Of a DNA stretch of 64,000 nucleotides, positions 51,646 to 63,071 are shown piece after piece. Both the position numbers and the translations under genes were made by a program. This stretch comes from Chlorops oryzae (taxonomy: Eukaryota > Arthropoda > Insecta > Diptera > Chloropidae): NCBI GenBank assembly GCA_020466095.1, contig CM035806.1, forward strand, positions 90,886,511 through 90,950,510, given 5' to 3'. Below the pieces are notes generated by a model. That model had not been told where the DNA came from, searched no databases, and was given only the letters and a program-made list of their open reading frames with translations. Every line of letters begins with the position of its first letter. Position 1 is the first letter of the stretch.

Positions 51646-52120
51646 TGTTGGGGAACCAACGTGGTTGCAAATAAAAATTCAACTTTTTAAAAACTATAAC
51701 TTAAAATTTATTGAATTTATGCACTTCATGTGCGTGACTTTGTGCAGCGGAACATTGACTGACTTATTATAATAGAAGACAAAGCATTGAAAAAAAAAAA
51801 TGATTCAGTCTGGTGATGCCAGACTGCAGTTTTAAACTTAAGCGAGTCATTCGATTCAAAAGTAAGTAAACAAAGTGCGATTTTATACAAGTCGAAGGTA
51901 AGTTAGTAAAAGATTTCAACTCGAAGGTAAGTTAGTACGTAAGGTTTTATACAATTCAATGGTAGATTAGTAGGTTAGTAGATAAGAGTTTATATAATTC
52001 AAAGGTGAGTTAATTCAGCAATTCAAATTATTGATTTCTTTTCGATTTCATTACCATTTTCTTTTCTGACTTAAAACCAAATAAAATAAATTCGTTGAAG
52101 CATAGAGATCGGACCGAACA
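51646..52120 (-). repeat. BEL-3 3' LTR (left copy on the plus strand)
   Basis: 475 bp, paired with 58385-58858. It contains short tandem-like GAAGGTAAGTTAGTA units near its middle, present in both copies. Confidence 0.95.
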
Positions 52121-53250
52121 TGCCGGCCGCGTTGAACGCCGTAGACTTCAAGATGACAATGTTAAGAGGCCAGTTTGTGGATTGGACGTCGCAGTATTCC
52201 ATTTTTGGTTTCGATGTCGACTACACGGCGTTATGGCGTTATCTGGCCCAGCAATAGCCGTTGCAATGTGACCCAGCAACCACCTTTGGGGTGGCGTATT
52301 GTCCTCGTGCGCCAAGACGAGATCGCCGATTTGGAGATTTCGCTGTGGAATCGTCCATTTCGTCTTGCACTGCAATTCTGAAAGATAATCAATTCGGAAC
52401 GCTGACCAAAATTGTTCCTTGAGTCGACTGATAAGTTGCCATCTTTTTGCATACGTTTGCGTTTGTTGACATGGTTCTTCTGGAATAGCAGTGATAGCAA
52501 TTCTGATCAACAAGTGTCCTGGGGTTAATGCTTCGCCGTCGTTCGGATCCTCTGAGAGTGGTGCGATAGGCCTGGAATTTCAAACTGCTTCTATTTCGAC
52601 CAATACGGTAGAAAGCTCCTCGAACGTAAGATAAGCGTTGGCGACGGTTTTGATCAAAAGGTGTTTGGCAGCTTTCACGGCGGCCTCCCATAGGCCTCCG
52701 AAGTGGGGTGCCCTCGGTGGGATAAAAACAAATTCGATTCCTCTTTCGGCTGTGAAAGCGTTTAACTGATGGCGATTCGTAGCGCTGAAGAACTTTTCCT
52801 GTAGCTTCATTATTTCGGTCCGTGCTCCTTTAAAGTTTGTAGCGTTGTCGCTGTAGATTTTCTGAGGCAGTCCGCGCCGACCAATTAACCTTTTAAGCAC
52901 ACAAATAAAACCATTAGTTGACAGAGCAGACACAGCTTCAATGTGAATAGCTTTTGAAGTGAAGCATACAAATATAGCCACGTAAGTTTTATAGGGTGGC
53001 CGGCCACGAATGCGATAAGAAGTATATATAGGACCACAAAAGTCTACTCCGCATATTACAAACGGCCTAACGTTCTGCAATCTATCTGCAGGTAGATTTC
53101 CGATAATTTGATTTAAGAGTTTAGGCTTGTAACGGAAACAATGTATGCAGCTTCTGACTACTTTCCTAGCGAGTTCTCTGGCGTTAACAACCTACAGTTT
53201 TTGCCTAGACAGACAGACTAATGTTTTTGCTCCTACGTGCAGGTTTGTTA
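52121..53250 (-). pseudogene. pol: BEL-3 integrase
   Basis: The core shows CGVDFCGP (Asp), YSDNATNF (Asp) and GLWEAAVK (Glu) in frame 53080-52580. The C-terminal part is shifted (52513-52148), with GDLVLAHEDNTPP and WLLGHI. The N-terminal zinc-binding region (CFRYKPKL..., CIHCFR) lies upstream near 53170-53100 in a broken frame. At least two frameshifts or stops separate the pieces. The order and motifs match BEL-1 integrase. Confidence 0.9.
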
Positions 53251-55316
53251 GGTGTAGGTGAGTAAAATAAAGCAGCGCGAATGTACTGCGGCGATTCAAG
53301 AGTAATGGAAATTTCATATTGTAATCATCAGGAGCGCTTTGTAGGCGCCCTGCTAAACGAAGTAAAGTGAATTGGCGATAACCATCATTATAGCTTTGAA
53401 GAAATGGTGTCAATTTTTGAAGGCTTGGTTGCAATAGTTTAGATTCTTTTAGTGAATTTATTTCATTGCAAAACTCGTAATGTGGACAGATTCAACGATT
53501 TTCAGGATCGCATATTCCAACTCTTGTACGTCACTAAACTTAACTCGAGTTTCTCTCTTGGTACAAAAACGGTATATAAATTTTACAATCCCCAAAGCTT
53601 TCATGAATGACGAACTACGATGTACTTTATCGATTATTACGTTGGGCTCAGGACTTGTTGCTATAAGAACAGTTTTCAATTTTTTAATTTCTAGTGTCTG
53701 TTTGCCTTTAGACAGTTCTGGACGCTTACTTACTGGTCAGTCTCTTAGAGTTTTTTGTAAGAAAAAATGACCTTCGAACCAGATTGATGCTTTGAGAGTT
53801 TCAGTATCGCATCCTCTTGATACCAAGTCGGCTGGATTTTCTTAAGTTGGTACAGGTCACCATTGTACGCTGTTGCTCCATTCTTGGATATCTGAAACTC
53901 GATTTGCTACATATGTTTTAAGTTGACTTGGATGAGTTTGAATCCAGTATAATGCGATTTCAGAGTCGGTCCAAAATGTTATGCTGTCAACAAAATGTTC
54001 AATACTCAATTTAACAACGTTCCATAGCTTACAGAGAAGGTGCGCAGCACAAAGCTCAAGTCGAGGCAGTGTTTTTGTTTTCAACGGAACTAGTCTAGAT
54101 TTTGCAGTCAACAGTCTAGTGATTACTTTATCGTTATCTATGCTTCGAACATATAAGCAGCAACCATAACCTTTCAGAGAGGCATCACAGAATCCATGTA
54201 GTTGAACCTTTGTAGAGCTACTAGTGTTCACAAATCGTGGAATTTGTTCTGTATGGAGGGAGTTGCGATAGTTTCTTTGAATTTGAACCATAAGAATTTC
54301 ATGCTCTCAGGAATTTCTTCATCCCAATCGAGTTTGAAGAGCCACAGTTCTTGCAAAAGCATTTTGCTTCGAGTTATGATTGGACAAAGTAATCCAAGTG
54401 GATCAAAAAGTTTACTGGTGAATGACAAAAATTTTCGTTTTGTTGCTTTCGACTCATCAAAATCTTTGGAAACATCAAAGTGGAATGTATCCTTTTCTGA
54501 ATCACAAATAACGCCAAGTGCTTTTGTCAATTCATTTTCTCCTAAATTCAATCTTTGTTTGTTCAACGAGTTCAAATGCGGTTTATGATTGGAGAACCAT
54601 TTTGCAAGTTGCATCCCTGCACGATTTAAAATGTTTGAGATTTCGTTTTGTATTAAACTGAGTTCCTGGATAGCGTCTGCTCCAGACAGCATATCATCGA
54701 CATAGAAATCTTCGCGTAAGACTCGTGACCCACGCGGAAATTCACTTTCAAATGTTTGACTAAGCTCGACTTAACATCTGATTGCTAGAAAGGGAGCTTT
54801 AGCTGTACCATACGTAACGGTGTTAAGCTCATACGTTTGTATCGGTAGATTCGGCTCTTTACGCCAAAGTATTAATTGAAATTTTCTGTCGGATTCTTGC
54901 ATTAGTATTTGCATGTACATTTTTGTAATGTCTGCTGTAAGTGAAAATTTACGGCATCTGAAACGCAATAAAATGTCATAAAGCTCTGGCTGGATAGTAG
55001 GTCCACCGACTAATATGCCGTTTAACGATAACTGAGTCGAAGATTTGCTTGATGCATCAAACATGACTCTTAATTTAGTTGTAGTGCTCTCTGGTCTTAA
55101 ACCAACTGATGAGGAATGAAATAGTGTGGCTGATCTAAAGCAACATTCTTTACTAAGGACATGTGTCCCAACGAAATGTATTCTTCCATAGTCATTGTAC
55201 ATGCTTGAGACAGCTGGTGTTCTCAATAGCCTGCGTTCTAACCATAGAAATCTTGGTTTTGCAATATCTATTGATTGGCCAAGCACAGCCGGAGACTGTT
55301 TGAATGGAAGGGACAC
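53251..55316 (-). pseudogene. pol: BEL-3 reverse transcriptase and RNase H
   Basis: RT entry VMFDASSKSSTQLSLNGILV is at 55090-55030 and the YVDD catalytic box (FYVDDMLSGA) near 54700. SKLFDPLGLLCPII at 54440 is a BEL/Pao-specific motif. RNase H has FCDASLKGYGCCLY, LPRLELCAAHLL and FWTDSEIALYW (54200-53930). Stops or shifts occur near 54771, 54228, 53857 and 53458, so the protein is in at least five frame pieces. Confidence 0.92.
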
Positions 55317-55485
55317 TACAAAACGACCGGTAGGTGCGTATGTGGTGTTTGCTTTGATATGTCGTTCACAAAGGTTATGTTCACTGCTTAAGAGTGTGGT
55401 TGTTTTTTTGGAATATCATCTAACTCCCAAAACTTTCGAACCATATCATCTAATGTGTTGGTATTCAAGTTAGGAGGCAAAGTAG

Positions 55486-57299
55486 CTAGATTAAAGTTGG
55501 ACTCAATTTACTAATTTGTATCTTTCTAGAGACCACCCATCCAAGTAGAGTTTTTTGAAGCACAGGCAGATCGTCGCGTAATCTGATTTGGCCTTCTGAC
55601 AGAATATCTAAAAATACTTCAGAACCAATCAATATATAAATTTTTTGACGATTATAAAACCATGGATCGGCAAGGGAAACATGTTCGGGAAATATTCCAT
55701 ATTTTTTCTGACAAATTAACATCTGGTTGATAATTTGTGATTTTCTTAAGCACATAAAATTCAGATTTGAAATCTCTACGCGAGATTTTACGCTTGAAAA
55801 AATCTTTTGGTTGATTGACGGATTACTTTCGCCGATGCCATGGATTTTATCGTTTGTGTTAAATCGATATAACTGTAAACGAGATGCGCAAGCTGCGGAA
55901 ATAAGATTAACTTGAGATCCCGATTCCAAGAGTGCTCTGACAGTAACTGGATTCCTAAAATTATCTTGCATTTCAACCAATGCAGTGGCGGGCAATATTA
56001 CATCTGTGTCGGCTTTTACATGTAATGTCGAAATTTCACCACTGGCGTGATTCAATGAGATTGATTTCTCATCGGTAATTGGATTTTGACTAGAAGGTTT
56101 TGGTTCAGATCGGTGTAACAATGAATGATGTGGCTTTGCACACATTCGGCGATGGGAGCTCTTGCAATTTGCAACAGAATGTCCCCTTTTTAGGCAATTC
56201 AGACAAAGGTGAGTCTGTTTTACAAATTCAAATCGTTTGTCAACTGGAAAATTTTTGAAAGTTGGACACAGGTATATATAGTGCGCTGCCGATTGACATT
56301 GTAGGCATTTCGATGTAGTTTCTTGAGAACATGCTAACGATGACTGGTTAGACGACCGTCCATTTCCTGTATTGTGTTTCGGCGTTTTAGGTTGGGGGGT
56401 TTTTTCGTGTTTTACTTCAAGTGATTGACAGCGTCGTATTAAAACCTTTGCACGGTCACTCCATGAAGGTAATGTGGAGTAGTCTTACTGATCGTTCCAT
56501 TTAGATTTTGTCCCAAAGTCTACTTTTGATAGCATTATATGAATTATTAACGCGTTTGTTACATCTTTTTCGTTTCCAAGTGAAAGAAGAGAATCATAGA
56601 TAGCCGACACTGTGTCTACTGCTTTACGTAAGTCTGAAGCGTTTGGCTTGACCATGCTTGGAATTTCAAATATCTGTGCAATACTGTCAAAAAAAATTAA
56701 ACATTTTTTGTCATGGCGCTCTGCTAACAGGCTTAGAGCTTTTGGGTAGTTTGCTTCAGTTATTTGAAAGGATTTTACCGTGAGCAACGCGTCTCCCGAC
56801 AAGCAGGACAACAAATTATTGAATTTTTCAATCGGAAGAGGAGTGGATTCGTCATGAATCATAGTCTTGAACGATGTTATGAAATTCTTGTATTCTGCAT
56901 ACTTGCCATCAAACCGAGTGAGTTTAAGATGAGAAAGCCTGTTGGCAGGTGCCGAATGTACGGTGCTTTCCATGAAGCTACTTTCGCGAACTCTATTTCT
57001 ACCAATCAGCGTCATGATTTTTGATCTTATACTAAAACATAATTCTTCAACATCGGTCGTTTGTCATCCGTGGGATTTATTTTTTCAATTTCAGTTTGAT
57101 AAGCCATGATCTGCTTTACATATGACGACACTATATCCAACCTGCATTCTAAGTCTATAGGATTCCAATTGGTTGCACTGTCAAGTGTATTTCTAATGCG
57201 AGTAATATTAGCCTTAGCTTGTGCTCGTTGTTGTTTTAATACTATAATCGAGTCTGGTACAGATGCTGCGGCTCCAGGTGCATTATCCTCTACAGGCAT
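55486..57299 (-). pseudogene. gag: BEL-3 Gag and aspartic protease
   Basis: Gag starts at the Met at 57299 (MPVEDNAPGAAASV). A coiled-coil-like N-terminus leads, after a stop at 57027, to KLTRFDGKYAEYKNFITSF (DUF1759) in 57015-56485. Another stop lies at 56485. The zinc region has CLQCQSAAHYIYLC, CLNCLKRGHSVANC and a CAKPHHSLLH cluster. The protease motif is ALLESGSQVNLI: the catalytic Asp of the usual LLDSGS is Glu here. The frame ends at 55486. Confidence 0.92.
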
Positions 57300-58384
57300 T
57301 ATTATTATTATAATTTTTTTTTTTAAATAACTATGATTATTTAAATTGCAGAATAAGAAAGCCTTATAACATCCGCCCCACAAAAAACCAATTTTATTGA
57401 AGTTTTAAAATGGTTTTTTTTTTTTCAAAAAATTTCTTTGTTCTATAAATTGCAAATTTAATAGCGGGGCTGGTAGTTGGCAATACGAAAGGCAAAAAAC
57501 GTAAAAGCGAAAAAGTAAAAAAAAAAAAAATTTTTTTTGTTCGAAATCCCTTATGCACGACCCATTGTAAGAAGTAACAACAATTATGTTTAACTGTTTA
57601 ACCTTGAACGGATCACAAGGAGAATCAACGCGTGGTTTCTTTGTTCTTGAAACTGTACTATTTTTTTGTATTTTCGATTTTTCACTTAAAGGGAAATGCA
57701 TATGAGTAAATTGTGTATTCAATGTAATTTCAAATAAATGAAGTTTGTATAACGCTTTATTCGCTGTTTAAATTTTGGTTTGTAAATTAGAACGATAAAG
57801 TGTACAATACCTTAGACCTCGATGTATGGAAATACTTGCGTCCTATTGATTTAAAGAGGAAGTATAATGTGGTGTCCAATTTCCCACAGTCAACTTTAGC
57901 TTGAACCAATAATGCTGATTTAATTCGTTTAGCGCTTTCAGCCTGTATCACATTGTAGACTTTCCAATGATTACGAATTGATCAAATTATAAATTTCCAC
58001 AATGTAGCGGGTAAATCCAAAAAATGGCGACGTTCGAATACTTCGAATGTTCCACGTAGAAATGCACCGGCAACAGGTACAGCAACAACAACAAGTTTCC
58101 AAAAGGTGATATTTTTCCAATAGAATGTACTAGCAACGAGTACCGCAAGAATAATTTGGCGAAGAATTAAGAATTCTCCATGAGAAATTTACCGGCAAAG
58201 GATACAACAACAATAGTCAATGCTTTAGTACATACATACGTATGTACATATGTGCACTTTAGTCCACGCGATTCTTACACAATTTGATTTTAATGAAACG
58301 ATGCGCGTTTTACTTTTGCGACTTGTTTTCAACGAATTTTATACAATAAAACGAAGTTTTTAACTTTTTGCTCGGGCGCCAAAA
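57300..58384 (-). other. BEL-3 5' leader and primer site
   Basis: About 1.1 kb without conserved frames, between gag and the 5' LTR. On the minus strand the first bases after the LTR are TTT then TGGCGCCCGAGCAAAAAG, a TGG-starting primer site (tRNA not identified). Tandem-like GCACCGGCAACAGGTACAGC and ACTAGCAACGAGTACCGC elements lie near 58060-58150. There are homopolymer runs at 57410-57425 and 57517-57540. Confidence 0.65.
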
Positions 58385-58858
58385 TGTTGGGGAACCAACG
58401 TGGTTGCAAATAAAAATTCAACTTTTTAAAAACTATAACTTAAAATTTATTGAATTTATGCACTTCATGTGCGTGACTTTATGCAACGTAACATTGAGTG
58501 ACTTATTATAATAGAAGACAAAGCATTGAAAAAAAAAATGATTCCGTCTGGTGATGCCAGACTGCAGTTTTAATCTTAAGCGAGTCATTCGATTCAAAAG
58601 TAAGTAAACAAAGTGCGATTTTATACAAGTCGAAGGTAAGTTAGTAAAAGATTTCAATTCGAAGGTAAGTTAGTACGTAAGGTTTTATACAATTCAATGG
58701 TAGATTAGTAGGTTAGTAGATAAGAGTTTATATAATTCAAAGGTAAGTTAATTCAGCAATTCAAATTATTGATTTCTTTTCGATTTAATTACTATTTTCT
58801 TTTCTGACTTAAAACTAAATAAAATAAATTCGTTGAAGCATAGAGATCAGACCGAACA
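58385..58858 (-). repeat. BEL-3 5' LTR (right copy on the plus strand)
   Basis: 474 bp, near-identical to 51646-52120, followed by AGCAG (58859-58863). Confidence 0.95.
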
Positions 58859-58863
58859 AGCAG

Positions 58864-60230
58864 CATAGAAGAGGAATGTATTGAAGAGATACGTTTTCAA
58901 AATTTATAGAACAAAAATAACCCAAAATTAAAAAGGTGCAAAAACTTTCAGAAGGAAACATCGCGATTATACATTCCTAGTTTCCGAGAATTCGCGCGAA
59001 AATTTTAATCTTTCCCGATTTCATTGTTCATAATTTATACGAAGAATTCATTCAAACAAGAGCGATAAAGCGTACGAGCTACACTAGCAGTGTGCTGTCT
59101 CCGCTGCCACTCACTTTTTAGCTTCCCCTTCTGCCTTCAAAAGACAAATCAAGCATGCACATGGCAAGGGTTCGTTAGACTACGCCGCGATCTCTTGAAT
59201 TAAATAAAGAATGAAAACGATCGTTTTAGCTCTGCGAATGTTTTTTTGTGCTGTTGTGTGTTCTTCTAATTTCTGTAAAAAATAAAGCGTACTTATTCTT
59301 TCACGTTTCGATTTCTAAAAAAAAAAAAAATTTAAATATATCTCGAAGTGCTAAGTACAAAAGGAGAAGAAGTGAGAAAATAACATTTCAATGGTTGTCC
59401 GATTTTAACGAAATCACATTCAACACATAAAAAAATTTTTTCGCTTAATCTAACAAGGGTAGCAATAGCAAAGAATTTGGAGGATCATTCACAAAATCTT
59501 CGAAGAGGTTATACCAATAAATTTGTAGATGATTTGTAGTATGACGAGAACTTTTTTTTGTAAAATTTGTTGAATGAATGGTCACAAGAGTAACATATTT
59601 TCCACACGAAAAAGGAAGAAGAATTTTACGGAAGCCAGGCAGTAACAGAATGGGGCACAACCTAATAGAGGAGAAAGTCGAAACAGGGAAAATCGTATTA
59701 ATAAGGTTATGGCAAACAATTTTTATTCAAATAGCACAAGAAGTTTTAATTTGTACAATCAGGAAAACACCCAGTGGCCCCGTCTTGGCCGACAGACCGG
59801 AATGCCCAGACAGAGCAGGCATATTAAGGGCCAACTTAAGTTCTTAATTTGGAAACAACAGAAAACAAAGCAAAAAATTTTATAGAAATAGAGGAATTAG
59901 ACATAAATAGGATGATCTTAGATGATGTAGAGGAAAAACAGAAAGCTATAAATGGCATAAATTTTGAAAGAGAAAAACAGATCACATGTATCAAAACAGA
60001 CAGTAAAAAATAATGTTTATTGGAAACGAAAAACAGGACTCATTTCGACGACAATGTCGTGGTTCAATTTTACAGAAGTGATATACCAATTAGGAACAGG
60101 GAAATTAGAACTTCGAAAATTTTGGAACCATCAAAATCGGATGAACAGGCACATTTAATAACTTATTTTCATTCCCAAAACGTAGAAACACTAATTGAAA
60201 AAACTGCTGAAATTGTAAAAAGTAAAAACC
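58864..60230 (+). pseudogene. gypsy-2 gag/pro remnant
   Basis: The most informative parts are at 59750-60230. GGAAAACACCCAGTGGCCCC at 59762 aligns with the start of gypsy-1 (12801). KNRTHFDDNVVVQFYRSDI near 60022-60085 parallels the gypsy-1 segment KRVTFKDTVKVFVYPICEM (13147-13204). The earlier frame 59578-59847 (VTYFPHEKGRRIL) is probably gag. Sequence from 58864 to 59560 is poorly conserved; it includes an A-run at 59319-59331 and no clear gene. Many stops are present. The piece is interrupted at 60231 by the AT-rich repeat. Confidence 0.6.
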
Positions 60231-60630
60231 AGGGATCGGCAATAATCCTATTTTCAGCATTATTTTTATGAATTAATGCCAAATATATGAATATTTCCAT
60301 TTCTTTTTACATATAATTATGGATTAATGAAAATTAAAAATTTCAAATTTAACATTTTCGATTTGTGTGATATTGTTAAATTCAAATTCTGAAAATATGA
60401 ATTGACATATAGTCAATAATAATAAAATTTAAAATTTGGACTACTAAAAAAACCCAAAGTTTATATGTGAGAGTTATTGAATATTGGACAATCAAAAATT
60501 TTTATTTCGAAATTTTGGAATATTCAGGCACTCAAAAATCAGATCTCTGAAATTTTGGATTATTTGAAAAATCAGCAATCATTTTTTTAAAATTTTTGAT
60601 TGTTTTACTAATCAAGAATTTCAGATCAAA
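60231..60630 (+). repeat. Third copy of the AT-rich repeat (single arm, no mariner)
   Basis: It matches 52-111 joined to 1401-1750, including the uninterrupted AATATATGAATATTTCC that is the empty mariner-1 target. It ends near ATCAGATCAAAATC (60628). It lies within gypsy-2, separating the gag/pro part from a later protease-linker part. Confidence 0.9.
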
Positions 60631-60957
60631 ATCTTTAATACGAAATGTTCAAGTTCAGTGTCAGACGACGCGTTTATAGTATTTCCTTGTGGAAAAAAGT
60701 TTTATAAAAGTCAGATGTGTTGAAAATAGGAACTGATTCAGGAAAAAGCAGATTTGGAGAAAATATAGACATTCAGAAAAACGTAGAGATTATGCATTCA
60801 GAGCTAAGTCAATCAGATTCACTTTAACTCGTCGTTTCCAACATCGATAAGATTTGTATTGCAGAGGCAGTTACGATCAAAGCGAGGGAAGCGAACGTGG
60901 CACCGATTTGCGAGAAATTAGTGTTGGACTATAAGGAAATCGAGAAAAAAGAAACTA
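60631..60957 (+). pseudogene. gypsy-2 protease-RT linker remnant
   Basis: One frame reads SNIDKICIAEAVTIKAREAN near 60835-60895, similar in spacing to GEKIYTAETIRIPPRSTRIV of gypsy-1. A preceding IGTDSGKSRFGENI has a DSG triplet but not the surrounding protease pattern. Stops interrupt the frame. The RT, RNase H and integrase are missing downstream. Confidence 0.4.
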
Positions 60958-61455
60958 ATGATAAAAAAGGAACTATCTAGGGGTGGGGATACAGTGAATA
61001 AAAAGTCGAATGTATTGGAGTATGAGTTCGACGAGGAGTTCGAGAATGAATTTTTTGGTAAAAATAGTAATAAAGAAGTTGAATGCGAGGCCGAGAAAAA
61101 TTCTTGTGGTACAAGAAGATATGGTACTAATGGTAATAAAGAAGTAGTTGAAGCTATTTTGAAAGGAATCCCACCAGATAGAGATAGATATCCCCATGAG
61201 AAGGTCTCAGTTAAAAAAGTAAACCTAAATGAAGAACCAGAAACTAGAGAGTTGACGTGCCACGAGTATTTCAAAAGTCCAAATGTAATGGAAAAGTTTT
61301 TCTCCACAATAAAAGCACTAAATAAAAAATTTGTTGAAGGGCCTGTTCTCAAACAAAGAAAATCTAAATTAAAATTCTTGAAAGTTAATTTAACATATAC
61401 AACGCATTTAAAATATGTAAACAAATTTTTCGCCCATAAATACAACGTGCCGTAG
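60958..61455 (+). CDS. Unrecognised 165-codon ORF inside the gypsy-2 remnant
   Basis: An uninterrupted frame with acidic N-terminal half (EYEFDEEFENEFF) and basic C-terminal half (KQRKSKLKFLKVNL), ending FFAHKYNVP. I know no family with these features. It sits where pol should be, between the protease-linker remnant and env. It could be diverged element sequence, an accessory gene, or part of an unrelated insertion. Its survival amid decayed neighbours is notable, but may be chance. Confidence 0.3.
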   Translation: MIKKELSRGGDTVNKKSNVLEYEFDEEFENEFFGKNSNKEVECEAEKNSCGTRRYGTNGNKEVVEAILKGIPPDRDRYPHEKVSVKKVNLNEEPETRELTCHEYFKSPNVMEKFFSTIKALNKKFVEGPVLKQRKSKLKFLKVNLTYTTHLKYVNKFFAHKYNVP

Positions 61456-62000
61456 GCTTATTCAAAATTAAAAATATTTTCCAAAAACATCTGTTTATCT
61501 CAATTCAATCGAAAGCTGACAGTTTTTATCATTATTGTCACAAAATCTTTCGTTTTAATATCGCTTATTGCGATATCTACATAAGAAATGGCGACGATAA
61601 ACAAATTGTTTTAATCATTTTCGGATTTTTTTTACTGCTTCACCGAATAAAGTTAAAATGTTAAAAAAAAAAAATTTTTTAATTAAAATTAAAAAAAAAG
61701 AACTACTAAAAAAATAGTACTCTGGCAATTCTATACTATGAACTAACCTTTAGCCTAAAATACTGTCTTATCGGTGCATCGAAAAAATGAGCTCTAATAA
61801 TCGGGTAAAAGCAGGATGGGCTTAAGTCCCAGCCGGTATCCTTAAGAACCTGCGAGTGGGTTATTAATCTTTTTCCCTAACCCCAACTCTGCGATGCACC
61901 ACAACAACCGTTGAGTATTTCCTACTAGTATAACTTATTTACCAACAACCTTTCCTGACATATCCGGTTTACCCATTTGCGTAGAATTTTTTAATTCTAG
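61456..62000 (+). other. Non-coding, ends in candidate env splice acceptor
   Basis: The stretch has A/T-rich runs (61650-61700), then less AT-rich sequence around 61800-61930. It ends in TTTTTTAATTCTAG at 62000, a pyrimidine-rich acceptor directly before the env remnant, as in gypsy-1. Confidence 0.45.
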
Positions 62001-62690
62001 GTGTACTGACGTTGCTGGGTAACACCAGGTCGGAGCTATCAATTTCGCGCATTGAAGCAGAAAAAGGCTATGCCGAGATTAGTCTGGGAACCGAAGCAGT
62101 GGTTTGTAAATACAATTACATCGTACACTCATTGAGGCTCGACTATGTTACCAACGTGCTGGAGGCACTCCGCAAATCGCGAAAACACATTGAAAATAAT
62201 GAATAATCTTTCCTTATAAGAGAGGAAATAGAAGATATAGAAAGCATGTTGCATACGCTCCTTCCTAACCGAATGAAACGAGGTCTGCTTAACTTGGGGG
62301 AATCAGCCTTAAAATGGTTGTTCGGAACCTAAGACGATGGCGATAAAGAGAACATCGAAGGTCGTTTTGAAACAATAGGGAAAAATGAACACTAACTCAT
62401 AAATAACATGAACAAGCAGATTCACATTAACTGAGAATTTCAAAAAAATTTGGATGGAGATAGAGTGATAGAGATAGTGATAGAGAAGGACAGAGAGGAG
62501 ATAGCAACCCAACTTCAAGCTCTGGGAAGTGTAAAATCTCAGTTACGGGAACAGAATCTAGGTGTAACTTGTTTATTCAGATTGAAATGACTAAACGATC
62601 AGATCCAGCAAATTCAGCAAAACATAGCCTCGGCCAGATCAGGCTTGATACAACCTCACATCCTGACACCGACCGAAATAAAAAATGTTC
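62001..62690 (+). pseudogene. env: gypsy-2 env remnant, truncated
   Basis: This was an errantivirus-type envelope protein. The N-terminal part is open from 62001 to 62206. In another frame a basic cleavage-like site precedes GLLNLGESALKWLFG, the fusion-peptide region, near 62270-62330. A stop follows at 62329-62331, and more stops and shifts come after. The last recognisable part (HILTPTEIKNVL) parallels NILTTEEIERF in gypsy-1 env and ends near 62690. The anchor and tail are missing. Confidence 0.75.
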
Positions 62691-63071
62691 TGTGTTTTAA
62701 TTGTTTTCTGACCAGACTTTTCTTTCTTTATTTTGTGTATTTTTTAATCGAGCTTCTTGGTCCTTGTTTTTTCTTTTAAATGTAAATAAACATTCCTTTA
62801 TTTCATTTTAACCCAACGTTTCGTCGATCTTTGCCGACATCTTCAGGGGAGATATTTCTTTATTTCTTCGAACTGTAAATGGATCACTTTTTTATATATT
62901 TACTTTAAAATTCTGTTTTAACACACTTACTATTTAATTTGCCATAAAAAGAAGTTAATGTTATCAAAAATTGCATTTAAAACTATTGTTTCGTCCAGAA
63001 TTGTAAAAATAATAAAAATAATCACATAAAATAATTACTATACACCCTAATATCACAGTTTACATACTAAT
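62691..63071. other. Spacer with Penelope-like motif, no gene
   Basis: AT-rich with one GC-containing block at 62811-62855 (see the hammerhead-like entry). The rest shows no frame or repeat. The 8-base target site of the following hAT element is at 63064-63071. Confidence 0.5.
62817..62846 (-). ncRNA. Hammerhead-like core as found in Penelope-like elements
   Basis: On the minus strand the motif reads CTGAAGAT, GTCG, loop GCAAAGAT, CGAC, GAAACG. This has the order of a hammerhead ribozyme core (CUGA-nGA, stem II, GAAA) with a 4-bp stem II. The CUGA box differs from the canonical CUGAUGA. Similar ATCTTCAG...GTTTCG blocks are common at the ends of Penelope-like retroelements, whose terminal repeats carry minimal hammerheads. 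Catalytic activity is not shown. Confidence 0.4.

Larger units (their letters stand above)
51646..58858 (-). mobile_element. BEL/Pao LTR retrotransposon, complete but degenerate (BEL-3)
   Basis: A 7.2-kb element on the minus strand. LTRs lie at 51646-52120 (475 bp) and 58385-58858 (474 bp) with a target duplication AGCAG at 51641-51645 and 58859-58863. LTR ends on the plus strand are TGTTGGGGAACC and GACCGAACA. Coding order on the minus strand is gag, knuckles, protease, RT, RNase H, integrase. It differs from BEL-1 in sequence and lacks the extra 3' ORF. The LTRs differ at about a dozen positions, and the coding region has many stops and shifts, so it is older than BEL-1. Confidence 0.96.
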
